Below are positions 11,755-24,670 of a DNA stretch of 64,000 nucleotides, piece by piece; the stretch's first letter is position 1, and every line of letters begins with the position of its first letter. The DNA comes from Limnoperna fortunei (lineage: Eukaryota; Mollusca; Bivalvia; Mytilida; Modiolidae). The DNA lies in assembly GCA_944474755.1 (NCBI GenBank), contig OX104124.1:40468636-40532635 (forward strand). The letters run 5' to 3'. The notes under the pieces are model-generated. The model was not told the origin of the DNA and did not search any database. It worked only from the letters and a program-made list of their open reading frames with translations. The translations under genes and the position numbers were made by a program.

Positions 11755-12024
11755 GGGGCCTCGGTGGCCGAGTGTTCAAGGTAGTTAGTCTACCAATGAT
11801 CACGTGGTCTGTCAACACTGAGATTGCGGGTTCGATTCTCATTGCAGGCAGGGTGTACTCGACTCCAATCTTAATTGACATGGATTGCCAGTTTTCCTAC
11901 CGCAGGTCGGGGGTTCTCTCCGGGTACTCCGGCTTCCTCCCCCAATAAAAACTGGACGCCATGAAATAGCTGAAAAATTGCTGAAAGTGGCGTTAAAACA
12001 CCATTCAAACAAACAAACAAACAA
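11755..12024 (+). mobile_element. full-length tRNA-derived SINE with 13-bp target duplication
   Basis: The head carries TCGGTGGCCGAGTGTTCAAG and TTGCGGGTTCGATTCTC. The body includes CGGGGGTTCTCTCCGGGTAC and CCAATAAAAACTGGACGCC. The end is a (CAAA)n run. Perfect 13-bp direct repeats ACGAAATTGAAAG flank it at 11742-11754 and 12025-12037. Confidence 0.93.
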
Positions 12025-12403
12025 ACGAAATTGAAAGAACAGTTGACCGTTTTACATAATACTACATAACATTACTCTTACGAAATCTTTTATCTGTTCT
12101 GTTCGTCCTTTGCCTTTTCTAGTTTATAACTGGTTTGATGATAAAACATTTATGTATATAAACCAATTACCTTACATTTTTCGTAAAGCACATTTTTTTG
12201 ATCGAAGGTATCGAGAATCTCGTCGAGATGGGTTTATTGCCGCACATAGCTAAGAATCGAGAAATATTATAACATGATAGATGAGTTTAAACAGTATGAA
12301 CATGTCTTATTTATTTCTTAAATTGTCATCGGATCAAGCTGAGATTGTACCGTCGAGTACGATAAAGGGCTTGTTAGACTAATAGCAATATTGTTCGTTG
12401 CGA

Positions 12404-12482
12404 CAATCGTGGAGTCTAATTGGTTACCCCAATCAAAAACTGAATGCTATGATTAAGCCAGAAATACGGAAACAAACAAAGT
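12404..12482 (+). repeat. possible SINE tail remnant
   Basis: A fragment resembling the SINE 3' end (TACCCCAATCAAAAACTGAA, then ATGCTATGATTAAGCC and an A-rich AAACAAACAAAG tail). Highly diverged and weakly supported. Confidence 0.35.
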
Positions 12483-13332
12483 ACTAAAATGTAAACATTA
12501 CGACAATCAAAAGGTTACCATAGTTCTATAATAGAGAATAGAGAGTATTTAAAAAAATTCCATAAGACTTTCTGTTCCAGATGTAGCCGGTTTTCATAAT
12601 TGTATTGTATTATTTTAAAACATATAGTTCAACAGATATTGCACAATAATTTTGGATATTTTAGCAAATAATTTATTGCTTCAATGCTAATATTATAGTG
12701 TTTAGTCGTGAATGTCATAATGGTAGAGTAAAACATGACTTTTTGCAGTCAGGGGTAAGTACAATACGTAAAAAATAATCAAATAAAATTACAGAAAGTT
12801 GACTTACAGCATCCTCCCATAAGTTAAAACAGGATGTCCCGTATTTACAATTTTGATTATTTTCGTATTGATCAGATATGCATTCAAAAGTATTAAATTG
12901 TGAACAACAAAAACTTGCAATCGCAATTCTGTCAGTTTATAAATGAAAGAGGTAAACAAAACAGACTTTGTTTATCCAATTTAATAGCATTTTTTTCTGC
13001 TTGCACAAATTTTTTATTTTCACTGATTGTATGTAAAAGAGTGAAGAAACATGCCTGGTTAGTCTTTGTTAACAGCTGTGATTGGAGACCGGTCTGTTTC
13101 TTTAAATCAATTAATGTTCCTACGCTCAATTATGTTAAGTTGTTGACTTCTACCGTTACATCGTATCACAATCAATTTTGTTTTTCAGAAATCTATTTCA
13201 CAGGGTTAAATGTTTGTTAAAAAAATAACTGTTGTCATGAATAACAAACTAAATGTTTCTACACATGTTGATATATTTATGAAGCCATGTGTGACAGACA
13301 TAAAACTGTTAGGTGATTGTATTTAACGGTCA
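12483..13332. other. intergenic, no gene seen
   Basis: AT-rich. The longest open frame (106 codons at 12900-13220, plus strand) has no recognisable domain and an anomalous composition, and is treated as chance. Confidence 0.55.
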
Positions 13333-13626
13333 TCATAAATTACACACTCAAAATTTTTAATTACGCACTCAAAATTTTTAAATTGCGCACTCTAATTTTT
13401 TTAATTTCGAACTCAAAATTAAAATATGCACTCAAAACTTTACAAAGACACACTCAAAAGGTAGATTAAAATTACTCACTCAAAATTTTAATCGTACTGG
13501 CCAACCTTTTAAATGACTCATTGTACGTTCAATTACGAGAAATGAGCAACAATACATTAAGCACTAACATATTAATGCTGTTCAATAAGATAATTAACTA
13601 ATGCCCAACATATAAATGTAATAAAA
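13333..13626. repeat. dispersed 'ACTCAAAA' repeat, copy B
   Basis: Direct-orientation duplicate of 8363-8612. It has one or two extra CACTCAAAATTTTTAA-like units at the front, then shares TGACTCATTGTACGTTCAAT, ACAATACATTAAGCACTAAC and GATAATTAACTAATGCCCAA with copy A. Confidence 0.8.
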
Positions 13627-15925
13627 TAACGGTAGTTGTGAAAAGTTATTTGGTTTTTATTTACACTACTTCATGCACGATCGGTCAAGGTAAAATGGTG
13701 GAAAGAGAACATGTTCTAAAAGTCTGAAATGAAAGTTTTAAGAAGTTTTTATGGATGCGAGTTGACACATACAATTTTCTTAGGTAAGTATATACTTAAA
13801 GAAAGAGTTTTGTGTGTACACTTTCAAAGTACAATATACATGTTCAATGATCAGTTCATTTCTGAACACACAATATTGGTTTTATAAACTTAACATATTT
13901 AAAACGATTTATAAAAATAACTGGTTTTAATAATACACACATGTATTTAAAACACTGACAGTGTAAAGAAACATAACTTACTTATAAGCCGATCTGTTTG
14001 GTTGACGTTGTGAACAATTTTAATACAAGTAAAAAATGCTTCAAATCCCACCCCCACCCCCCCCCCCGCCCCAGAAAAACAAACCAATCAAACGTTGTTG
14101 TTTTTATTTTACCTGGTTTATCAATGACAGTGGTACAATAACTTGTTGCAGTAAATAAAAAAGTGATGCCTAACAATAACAGTAACACACTTTGATTGGT
14201 CAATCCTCACTGTCGAGTTGGAATTACTTACCGACGATCTGTCGAATTCTTATGTCATGTGATAGTTTTCGATGTACTCAGTCCTAATTCAAACTACGCA
14301 TGGTTCTTCTTAATGAAAGGCATCCAGGGAAGATGATTTTGATGTTGGGCGAGAGTCGAAAAACAATAAGTGGCCAGCATTAGTACATGAATGAACATTA
14401 AGTGGACGTACGCTTAGGTAAACAAAAATAATAAATTTAATAGTATGTAGGTATAATGCCAATAAATGGGGTTGCTTTTTCTCTAACTAAAAAAACTAAA
14501 TCATAATAAAATTTGAGCCTACAATGTATCAAGCCTGTACAGAAATAATTACAAAAACCGAAGGAAGTGTCAACATTACTCTTTTCTATTTTTTTTAAAA
14601 TTATTATTCAGATCACTTGTGATATTATTAACCACAACACTGTTTTAATACCATGACAGTTTTATTGAAATCTCTCTAATGTTATTTTCAAATTTAATTG
14701 ATCTTGCTCTACGTATATAATGAATGTGCAATTAAGTTCAAAGTTGATGACTATTGTTCTAATCACTTTGCTTAAAAAAACACATGTTAAGTGATAAATA
14801 CTGAATACTGAATACAAACAAATACAAGCACAACAAAAACGTATTGTATATATTAATTTAATGCTTTTGCAAATAAAATTTAAATGGTTCCTTAAGTTTG
14901 AGCCAAAAAATTGTTTGTTCACAAAAAACAACCAATAAAAAAACGAAATAGAAAAACATATAGTGTTGTACAGATGCCTGTGTAGTTGTTAATGAAACAA
15001 AAATGGTGCATGATGTTGAACACTTGTTTTTTTTGTTTTTTTTTGAGTTTCAGCTTGCCTCTCTTGATTTTGCACTTATGATTTATTTCTAATTAAATTA
15101 AATTTAAATGTAGTGCCTTTATTTGCTAAAGTAAAAGGGAACAATGAAATGTGAGGTTAACTAATTATTTAAACAAGGCTGTACAAACTGTATGTACAAC
15201 TAGCTAATCCAGAAGTGGTGTACATTAGAAATCTTGTAAAAACTGCTACAAAGACATTTATCTATAGTTGTTTCAATACAAACGTTGAACACGCGGTACA
15301 AATTATGTAATCTTATTTTAATATCGATATCTCGTATTCAGAATAAAATATCATCAAAATGCTATATTTTTAACATATGTTGGCCATGTATAAATGGTAC
15401 CTTGTCATTAATTCCAGTTGTTTTGCTGTTTTTTGTTGTCTTATGGCTTTTGTTGCTTTTTTCAGTGCATGCCTGCGAGTATAGAGTTTTCCTGAACCTC
15501 CTGTAAAAAGTACGTACTTTTACATTGTTCTTTTAATTACTTGTATCCTCATGTATTTCTATAATTTGTTTTTAACATGACTTTCAAATAAGGATACCGT
15601 TGCAAGAGGTTTCATAAGGATGGGGATAAAATTTTTATTGATTATCAGATAAAGACTAGTTTGAATACATCACTTTAGATATGTTCATTAAATAAATAGT
15701 TGGCGGTTCAGTACTTAATACAGTTGTCTATATATGCATTGCATGTTGATACAATATTATACACTTAAACAAGATCAAGCCAATATATATGATCATATAA
15801 ATGCATGTCTATGGTTTTGATATATGGTGTAAAGAAATTTACAACTGTTTATTTACCGTAGGTATGTAAACGGAAAAATCTTTTTTAAAGATTAAATGTC
15901 GTCAAAGATAACAAAGTTTATAGAA
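13627..15925. other. intergenic, no gene seen
   Basis: AT-rich with a C-rich run near 14047-14072. Reading frames are short and show no family resemblance. No RNA gene recognised. Confidence 0.55.
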
Positions 15926-16060
15926 TTTACTACGCCAGACGCGCGTTTCGTCTAATCAAGACTCATCAGTGGCGCTCGATCCCAATCAATATTTAAAATC
16001 CAAATGAATGAGATGTTGTAGAGCTTTTATCACCAAAATTCCAAAACATTATACCAAATC
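15926..16060 (+). repeat. dispersed bivalve-type repeat (CCAGACGCGCGTTTCG motif), copy 1
   Basis: Contains TACGCCAGACGCGCGTTTCG followed by an ACTCATCAGTGGCGCTC stretch and a GAGCTTTTATCACC tail. A diverged relative lies at about 24558-24670 with CCAGACGCACGTTT and GGAGCTTTTATATCAG in the same order. I recall this motif from mytilid sequences, which is memory and not a search result. Confidence 0.65.
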
Positions 16061-16138
16061 CGGCTAAGGCGATCTACACATAGAAAATAGAAAAACCTTA
16101 GAATTAAAATAATTTTCGAAATTTCAGGGCATTAAATT

Positions 16139-16412
16139 GTTTGTTTATTTGTTTGTTTGAATGGTGTTTTAACGCAACTTTCAGCAATTTTCCAGATATT
16201 TCGTGACGTCTAGTTTTTTATTGGGGGAGGAAGCCGGAGTACCCGGAGAGAGCCCCCGACCTGCGGTAGGAAAACTGGCAATCCTTGTCAATAAAGATTT
16301 GAGTCGAGTACACCCTGCCTGCAGTGAGAATCGAACCCGCAATCTCAGTGTTGACAGGCCACGTGATCAATAGTAGACGAACTACCTTAACCACTCGGCC
16401 ACCTAGGCCCCT
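16139..16412 (-). mobile_element. full-length tRNA-derived SINE on the minus strand
   Basis: Read on the minus strand it begins CAGGGGCCTAGGTGGCCGAG and proceeds through the same body to a (CAAA)n tail. Near-perfect 12-bp direct repeats GGGCA(T/G)TAAATT lie at 16127-16138 and 16413-16424. It is the only clear antisense copy in the window. Confidence 0.9.
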
Positions 16413-18924
16413 GGGCAGTAAATTTAGACAATGACTATATCAATGAAAGAATCAATTATATTCCTGTCAGCACCGAAGTGTGACTACTGGGCTGGTGATA
16501 CCCTCGGGAAAAACAGTCCACCAGCAGAGGCATCGACCTAGTAGTAGATTTCCTTAATGCATCAGTCTTATTTAAAAAATGCTTAAGAATAAATCTAGTA
16601 TAAATAAACGTATGACTAAACCACCGTTTTGTTATGACTGTTAATCTGAATGTCCACAACAAAGTTATTTATCCTCGTGTTGTTTGCTTTTTATGTTGTT
16701 TTTTTATTATTTGATAACCGATATTTTAATGTTTATTTTATAATACGGATTCAGTTTGTTTAATTCCTCTGTATTATTATTGCTTTTTTAAAAACGTTTT
16801 GTTAATTTGTAAAGCAGTAGCACACTTTAGAAAAAGTTGTAGTAAAAGATCTACATTTGCCATTCCTCTAAGAACAATCATCCTGGGCAGATATGAGTTA
16901 GGTAGCAGGGATGTAAAGCGATTTTTTTTTTATTTTCTGATTTATTAAATTTATTAATATCCTGTATGAAATAGAATACAACTAAATTAGTTATATTTTT
17001 AGATATATTGCATTTCAGATTTAAATGTACAATTATGACAGAGACGCATATTGCCGAATTTTTCATAAAGTCTATCAATCAGTCAAATAGCTTTTTGACA
17101 AATATTTGGCATGATAACTTATTCGACCAACTTCAGGTGATTAATGACTTTGTCAAAAGAAAATCGTACGATTCTGCAAGGCTAACTGTAAAGGAAGTCA
17201 GAAGGATTTGTAGAAGCAATGCGGAATTCTCAAGCCATAAGCAAGTTGTGGAGTTCGACAGTTCAAATATAAATAATCAAAACATTCGTCAAGGAGTTTC
17301 TGAAATTTGTCAAAATGGTCATGTGCCAATGTTAAACTCTCCTTGGACGCCAGAAATACTTATCACCGATAAACTTTTGGAAACATTTGATATTCCTCCA
17401 GGTAAAGTGGATGATCATACATGATGTCTTTTATGTTTCAACATTTTATTTTGGGGTTTTTTGCTGTATAGTGGTAAAAGGCATATTACAGAACTATTTA
17501 AAATGAATCAAGCAACATAAAGTTTCACACTTCTTTTAATTTTTGTATTTAATATTTTACATTTTAAGATGACATAGTCGTGGGTCATGTTATTATTTTT
17601 TAGAATTGCATAATTTAACTGTTCTGTGTTTTTAACGCAGCAGACTGTATAATTAAATCAACAACTGTGAAAGCAACACTGGATCAAAAATTTCGTGTAA
17701 TAATGTGCAGCGTCTTCTTACGGCGGTTACCTTTAGATTTTGCAATAACGAAACTTAAAAAACAAATAAAGGACCCACTTTTTACACTTTGGTAATATCA
17801 TAAGTTGACAAGCTTCAAAGGATCATGTAACTCATAATTGTGACTTTGAGCCCATCGTTTATGGTTTGTTACATATAAAATCCAAGGCGACCGATACATA
17901 GAGAATGTTTAAAAAGACCTTTTCTTTGTAACGTTTTGAAACTAAACTGATCAGGTACATTTTAATGTGATTCCCTGTTTCAGGGTCTATAATCGAATTG
18001 TGAATTCTACTAGCAGGGGCAACACAAAACGGTTTAATTTTGATCTAAAATATAAAAAGCATGTACCCTGCTATACTTTCTGTATTGAAACCTGCTCACC
18101 CATATACCCTCTATCAATAGATGGAATTCCCTAGTTCGGCAGTTCAGTACGTTGAGCCTTTGAGTACCTTCCACATTGCGAGGTACTCTCATTAAAACGA
18201 AATTGTATAGTGTGGTCATACAAGATGTATACCGGCTATTGCAATAAAAGTATATTCAGCAAAATCACCACATACATACATTAAAACATGAACAAATGCA
18301 AGCAGTAATGTCTATTTAATTTTGAGTCATGTTACTGGTGCAATATTCGAACATCAAAGCACGCTTTCAGAGCAGACATTAAAAATAGACATATCGTCAT
18401 CTCGCCATAAATTTCTAATATTTAAACACATCCCTGAAGAAGTGATATAAGAATTTGAGGGATGTTATTTTTTTATACTTTTGTTTCAATCTGATCAGAT
18501 GATCGTAACAATTTAAGAGGTTTAATTTTTACTGCCTTTATACAACATTTGATATGTATGTATAAAGTTTGCAGCACCTGTTCGATTTATCTAATTGAAA
18601 CATATATGGGGACTGAATTTCCTGTTCAAGTCTTAATTAGTTAAACAATTTAAGAATTTGAAAAAAAATTTCTTGAAGGTCATTCAAAATTAAGGTATTG
18701 TTAAAGCCAATCTTTATATAGTAGTACTAATGTTCCAGACAGTCTTTAAAATTTAATGAACTAAATGGTTAAACTGATTTCATTACAATCATGAATGAAT
18801 AATTTACAGTGAAAGTCTAAAAAGCTTGGACCGATTGTTCTCTTTTCTCATTGCTCCGTAACTTTTGTTAAAAAGTGCGGAAGCCCTAAGGGGACATGAA
18901 AAATAAGAAGAGAATTTTTTTTTA

Positions 18925-19575
18925 ATTCGTTATCTCGATAAAACAAAATTGTTATATCGAGATCTCGATAAAACAGTCTATCGTTATTTCGGGAAAACGA
19001 AACTGTTATATCGTGATCTCAATATAAAGATTTCGTTATTTCAAGAAAACGATATTGTTATCTCGAGAAAACGATATTGTTATATCGTGATCTCGATATA
19101 AAGATATCGTTATCTCGAGAAAACGATATCTTTATATCGAGATCACTATATAACAATACGTTTTCTCGAGATAACAATATCGTTTTCTCGAGATAACAGT
19201 ATCGTTTTCTCGAGATAACGATATATTTTTATTGTGATCACGATATAACAATATTGTTTTCTCGAAATAACGATCTATTTTTATCGAGATCTTGATATAA
19301 CAATATCCGGATCATTTTCTCGAGATAACGATACTCTTGTTTTATCGAGATCACGATATAATAATATCATTTTCTCGAGAGAACAGTATCGTCTTCTCGC
19401 GATAACGATATATTTTATATTGAGATCACGATATAACAATACCGTTTTCTCGAGATAACAATATCGTTTTCTCGAGATCTCGAGATAACAATATCGTTTT
19501 CTCGAGATCTCGAGATAACAATATCCTTTTCTCGAGATAACAGTATCGTTTTCTCGAGATAACAGTATCGAATTT
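18925..19575. repeat. large palindromic satellite (TATCG / CTCGAGA units) in the paralog intron
   Basis: Built from short units such as GTTATCTCGAGAAAACGATA and their reverse complements. The left part reads one way and the right part the other, with the centre near 19116. Exact 23-bp inverted arms lie at 19089-19111 and 19122-19144 with a 10-base loop, and pairing continues outward with few mismatches to at least 19075/19158. The right side extends further as direct repeats to about 19575. The density of XhoI-like CTCGAG sites is striking. Confidence 0.92.
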
Positions 19576-19917
19576 AAAAAAAAATAGAAATGAGTTTGTA
19601 GACGACACTGCCTTATCTAGTATAGAAAGGTTGAAATAGTCTCGGAATTGCCTTTACTAGTGTTCACCATGTCTTGACCAGTTTAAAAGTGTTAAATAGT
19701 CTCGATATATCTTAATCTTGCACCATTAGAAAGAAACAAGTTCCCATCTTGTCTTGATCCGCCTGAATAAGTAGCGACCTTTCTTAAGAAGGTTATTCTT
19801 TGCCTCAACTAATGAGCTTATCCAAACCAAATAAGTATAAACTTCGCCAATAAAAATTATTAATGGCCTAAAACAAATAATGTAACGATTACAATAACTT
19901 GGTTCTTTTTTATGGAA

Positions 19918-19952
19918 ATTTTTTTTTTAAATTCGTTATCTCGATAAAACAG
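19918..19952 (+). repeat. detached fragment of the palindromic satellite border
   Basis: TTTTTTTTTAAATTCGTTATCTCG-like sequence matches the left border of the satellite (TTAATTCGTTATCTCGATAA at about 18923). It sits about 340 bp beyond the right end, so the same border is present on both sides in direct orientation. Confidence 0.7.
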
Positions 19953-22900
19953 ATTCTGACTTTTTGACTAATGAAAAGCACCAAATGGGATTTCCAGTCC
20001 TGAAAATCACTTACTAGAGTAAGGCAATTGGTCAAGAGTCGTAAACTATATGATAACTAAGGACTTTTATTACCGTTGTTATGAAAAAATGTCATTTCCG
20101 GTTGTAAAATGACATCTTTTAGTAAAGTTACTCATCATTTATCTTGAAATATATGATTTCTAAGGACTTTTAATAGCTGTTACCATATTACGGTATGACT
20201 TGACTTTAGACGTTTGAACTTAGCTCAAATTAAAGCTCGTTACTTATTTATCACTTTAAGTTCATGGTAACTATATTATCTCTTACCGTTTTCGTGTTAT
20301 AGATAAATAAACCGTTTATCTTAAATGCGTCAATTGCTGCAACTCAAAAATGCTTCATCGAACATTTTGTAACCCATGTATCAAATTAAGGTCCTAATGG
20401 GGGTATTGTTTTTTACCATTGTTGTATGATTCTATCTGTAACAGTTTTCGAGTAAGAACGACAGGGTGGACGTCAATACAGAACTTTGACCTAAATACCA
20501 TTTTCAAGGTAATGTGGTCCTTTACATTTACCAACCATTAGTTTTTCTCAGTCTATGAATTATAATTGCAGAGATTGCGCGATAAGAAACTTTTTGGTGT
20601 TTCGGCTGATACCTCAGTTACCTAAAATAGATCAGTTTCACAGGTCTGAGTATTTTTATCCTCCAGTATTCCATTACTAATTGATGGTTTTGAAATGATA
20701 TGTAACAACAATTTTTGCAAATGATGGCAGAAAAAAAATAACCATAAGAAAAACAACATGATCTTTCCATTGTAGACATTCCTTAATGAAAATAATGGAA
20801 AAAAAGATCAGGTCTTAACATCCGTTAACACAATTTTGTAAGATTTCTGTTTGATGAGGTTATATTGTAGTTTTATTTTTTATAGGCACCAAAAGAGAAC
20901 GAATTAATAAGTTTTACATTAAATCTGAGATTCTGTATAACTATCTTAATTATTATATTGGAAGTGAACGTAATGTCAAATTACGGCGATGGTTTCTACA
21001 AAAGAAATTTTTTAAACATCCTGTGAATGGGATAACGTTGGAAGTCAGTGGGAGCAAGGCCGAAGGATTGGATATGAAAGGCAGTGACACAGACATAATG
21101 GCTATTTTCGACGAATGTGGTGCAGCATACGAATATACTGGCCATCTTCAACAAAAGAATGTCATGCTATAATACAACATAAGTCGTCAAATCTGTCCCC
21201 TGGATATGTTTTAGTAGAAATTGTAACCAACGACGATTGTATACCAATGTCCAGTTCCCAATTTAAAGATTGGATTATTGAAATTCTTTGTCAGATTAAT
21301 TTTTTATATAAGACAACAAAACACGGACCGTCGTTATCAGAGTCATCTGTTGGGGAAGATTTCGATCTTGTTCCAACCCTTAGAAGCGAAACTTGGCCTC
21401 AAATAGCAAAGGAATGGATTCTACGTGAACGAAAGTTTGGATGGCCATCGCAAGAAATGATCAACAACATAGTCAAACAAGGATGTTGTATTGTGCCTGT
21501 AGGTATTAAAGCATCCCAAGCCAATGAAAGCGAATGGAGGTTGTCTTTTTCTCTAGCAGAGAAAGATCTTATTTTCTCTTTCAATCACACTCAACTTTTA
21601 GTGTATGGCTTGTTAAAACTTATTCTTAAGGATATTGTTAAACCTAAAAAGGAGGTATCAGAATTACTTTGTTCTTACTTTTTAAAAACTACATTATTCT
21701 GGATTATTGAGGAAACCCAAACCTCTCTCTGGACACCTCAGTTAATAATTCTATGTTTTCATATTTGTCTTGAACGTTTAATTCAGTCCATTGCAGAGGA
21801 AAATTGTCCTAATTATTGTGTCCGCATTAATAACATGTTTGCCGGTAGATTTTCGGTTTCTGGAAGAGATAAGTTGCTTCAAATTTTGCGTGACATTTCC
21901 GGGAAGGGATTTAGGTATTACATAGAAGATTATTCAAAATTATTTCATTTAAAACAATTGTGGAAAAACTAAGATAAGATGGAAATCGCAAGAAATACTC
22001 TGGACTTAATCAGATTTTCTAAAAGTGTTTCAATTTATTCATTTAGCATGAAATTAGGAATAAACATGCTTAACTCACTTCTCAAGGTTCCAATCGTAAG
22101 AGCATCTTTGCGTAAAGAAGTCTGTCATTATCTAGATGCAAACCGTATACATGAGAACAAAACGTCGAATAGTCTACAAAAAATGAACTTGATCATGTTA
22201 TGTTCGGGATGTAGCACTGATCTTGCAGCTGGAAAATTAATCTTAGCGTCTTGGTTGTAAACAGTAAAAAATTTAGTGAAAGCTTGCAAATATGGCCCTT
22301 GAATTTTCTAAATACCGCATTTTTCATGTTGGAAAACATGCAACGACAGTATTGCCGCATCATTTTAATTCAACCCCGGATGATGCATGCGAGTCTGAAT
22401 TAGTGACAACTCTACACCGTTGCGCAACGTCAGATGTACAGTTTTATTACAATTCATGGCTACTTCCAGGTGAAATCAATTCCGTATTTCGTCCGATTCA
22501 AAGCTGTTGGAATTCTTACTTGCTCACCAATGTATGGGTATTTAGCTTCTTGCCAGAGTATTACTCCCATTTTCTTCGATTTTTGTGTTTGTACAAACTA
22601 GGACAAAGCCATGATGCACTGATAGAATTGCAGAATGTGACACCTTTAGGTTCTAAATATGAGCAAATTGAACATTCAAGTATAAATTCATTTCTACGCA
22701 TTATCGCGAATATGGTGGAAAACAAAACGGAGAACAATTGGAGACCTGATACAAGCAGTATCCTGGATGTTATGAAACATTTTTCAGCTAGCAATTTTGA
22801 AGGGGTAAATCTTTCTAAGCTTACAAGCCCAGCCGATTATTTGCAAGAATTTGGTGCAGACCCATCTTTAGTGTCTGCAATGATATCGTCGTGTCGAATT

Positions 22901-23013
22901 TTATAGTATTGATGTCGCATTTATGTTCAAAGTGCTTTCATTTATATACAAAAGTAATTTGGTTTATTTACAAGAAATATCAGGATATATTATGAACATT
23001 GGTTGAGTTTACA

Positions 23014-23019
23014 AATAAA
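23014..23019 (+). terminator. polyadenylation signal after the disrupted paralog
   Basis: AATAAA about 110 bases after the last stop of the paralog, at a position comparable to the signal after copy 1 (81 bases). Confidence 0.45.
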
Positions 23020-24239
23020 ATATGTTCACATAACACTTCGTTTAAACATATTTTATGTCAATAATATCATACAAAGTTACAAATAGACATATACATAAAA
23101 ACGAAAAATATTCGGAAACAAGCAAATAGCTATAAGTACTACCTATTAAGATGAGTAAATATGCTACATGAAGGGAATATATTTATATATATAATTTAAC
23201 CCTTGTTTGACAATATATAACTAAGGAATAAAAGAAAAAAAATATTAAAAAACTGTAAAGTAATGCTGAAATGCCAGAAAAAACATGATGTTGCTTGACA
23301 TAACACTTCTTCTACTTAGAATGATTTTAATAGTACTAGTATTTCAAAATGTCAATCGTGATCTTAATACAGGTTAAGAATGTCAAACAGTGAAAAATAT
23401 CAACATAGTTTTAAAAAAAGATTAATTATAATTTGCTCAATGGTCATATTCATCATGTTTGTGGGTTTAAAAATTATTTTTGAAAAGTACTAAGGGAGAT
23501 AAATAGTAAATACCATTTAAAAAACTTGTTACAATAATTAATATTATGATCGATGTCGTCCTACAAAGCTTCAATGATTTCCTTTTGTGATATTGTGATG
23601 TAGATGATTGTATTCAACTGCAACTAATTTCATTGTTCCAATTATGTTTACTAATGACTCATTATATGTCTTTGTTTACAACGCAGCGTTATATTTTACA
23701 TACAGATAGCTCAGAGATATATTCCGAAAAGAACATTTTGTTTTAATTTTAATTTTAAGCACGAGTGACTGAATATATTGATAACAGTTAGGAGATAAAT
23801 TGGGATGTTAAACCTGTGTTCAGGTTCATTTAGTATTCTATATTTTAAACATATTTTCCATTTTTGCCTCACAACCTATTAGTAACTTTTGTTAATAGAG
23901 ATGTTTAACATTTCAAGAAAATATTCTTTCGAGTGGCGAGAACTTAAGAGATTGATGCCCTTAGAATCGCAAGTAAGTCCTGATTGTGTTATAACGAACG
24001 AGTTCAGCTAACAGACAATTGTATCCCATATATTACATTCAATACATCCACAAGGAATACTTTAATATCAGCAGATTGTGACTTCTGCTGAAGAAAACTA
24101 TAATCTTGGGTCAAGCCTACAACATAATGTTTTTGTGACTGTTCCAATCAGTAGTTTTTGTAGCTTTTATACCTTATTAGTATTTGCTAAATGATGTGTA
24201 TTTCTGAATGATGTTTATTTGTTGTTATGCTTTATAATT

Positions 24240-24243
<4 letters not shown>

Positions 24244-24327
<84 letters not shown>
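24244..24327. repeat. (TA)n followed by (GA)n microsatellite
   Basis: About 16 TA units followed directly by about 26 GA units, without interruption. The local minus-strand frame of Leu-Ser repeats is a by-product. Confidence 0.97.
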
Positions 24328-24329
<2 letters not shown>

Positions 24330-24557
24330 CTGACAAGTGACTGGTTATTTTGGTATGAAGTAATGCATAGATAGAAGAGATACCGTACATAAAAAACTGA
24401 TTTGCGAGTATTGAAGAGGTAACTTATTACTTGCCACAATAAATCACAAAAATTACAGTTAACAAATGACAGAACAGAAAACACGAGGAGAATAAAATAT
24501 TGGCATAGAATACCGAGTTTGTTATAAGATTTCATCGAATAAACGTAGGTTCCAACT

Positions 24558-24670
24558 TTTGCTGTGCCAGACGCACGTTTAGCCAAATCAAGAATCGTCA
24601 ATGTTGCTCAGACCAAAAGTACTTAAACTCCGATTGATTTAGATATTTTGGAGCTTTTATATCAGTTTTG
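24558..24670 (+). repeat. dispersed bivalve-type repeat, diverged copy 2
   Basis: Shares CCAGACGCACGTTT, AATCAAGA(A/C)TC and the GAGCTTTTAT tail with the copy at 15926, in the same order. Confidence 0.55.

Larger units (their letters stand above)
17035..22906 (+). pseudogene. second Mab-21 / cGAS-like gene copy, disrupted
   Basis: Tandem paralog of the gene at 1881. Exon 1 (17035-17401) is open, has the same 367-nt length, and ends at an intact AG|GTAAAG donor. Exon 2 starts at 20886 after TTTTTATAG. It keeps GSKAEGLDMKGSD with its D-x-D, FDLV for the third acidic residue, and long stretches identical to copy 1 (EWILRERKFGWPSQE; LAEKDLIFSFNHTQLLVYG). Breaks: a net one-base loss between about 21120 and 21175 (the original frame stops at 21174); an in-frame TAA at 21970-21972, in a region also shortened relative to copy 1; a one-base loss near 22258 giving TAA at 22258-22260; and a further shift by about 22300. 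After that the C-terminal frame is open to 22906. Several independent breaks make sequencing error unlikely, so I call a pseudogene. A short transcript from exon 1 remains possible. Confidence 0.88.

Noticed and set aside
12900..13220. 106-codon plus-strand frame
   Set aside because: No family resemblance and surrounded by repeats; likely chance.
21115..21972. Independent gene starting at 21115 in the broken paralog
   Set aside because: The first residues are out-of-frame sequence ahead of the frameshift, and the homologous frame enters about 20 codons later. It is the middle of the pseudogene exon.
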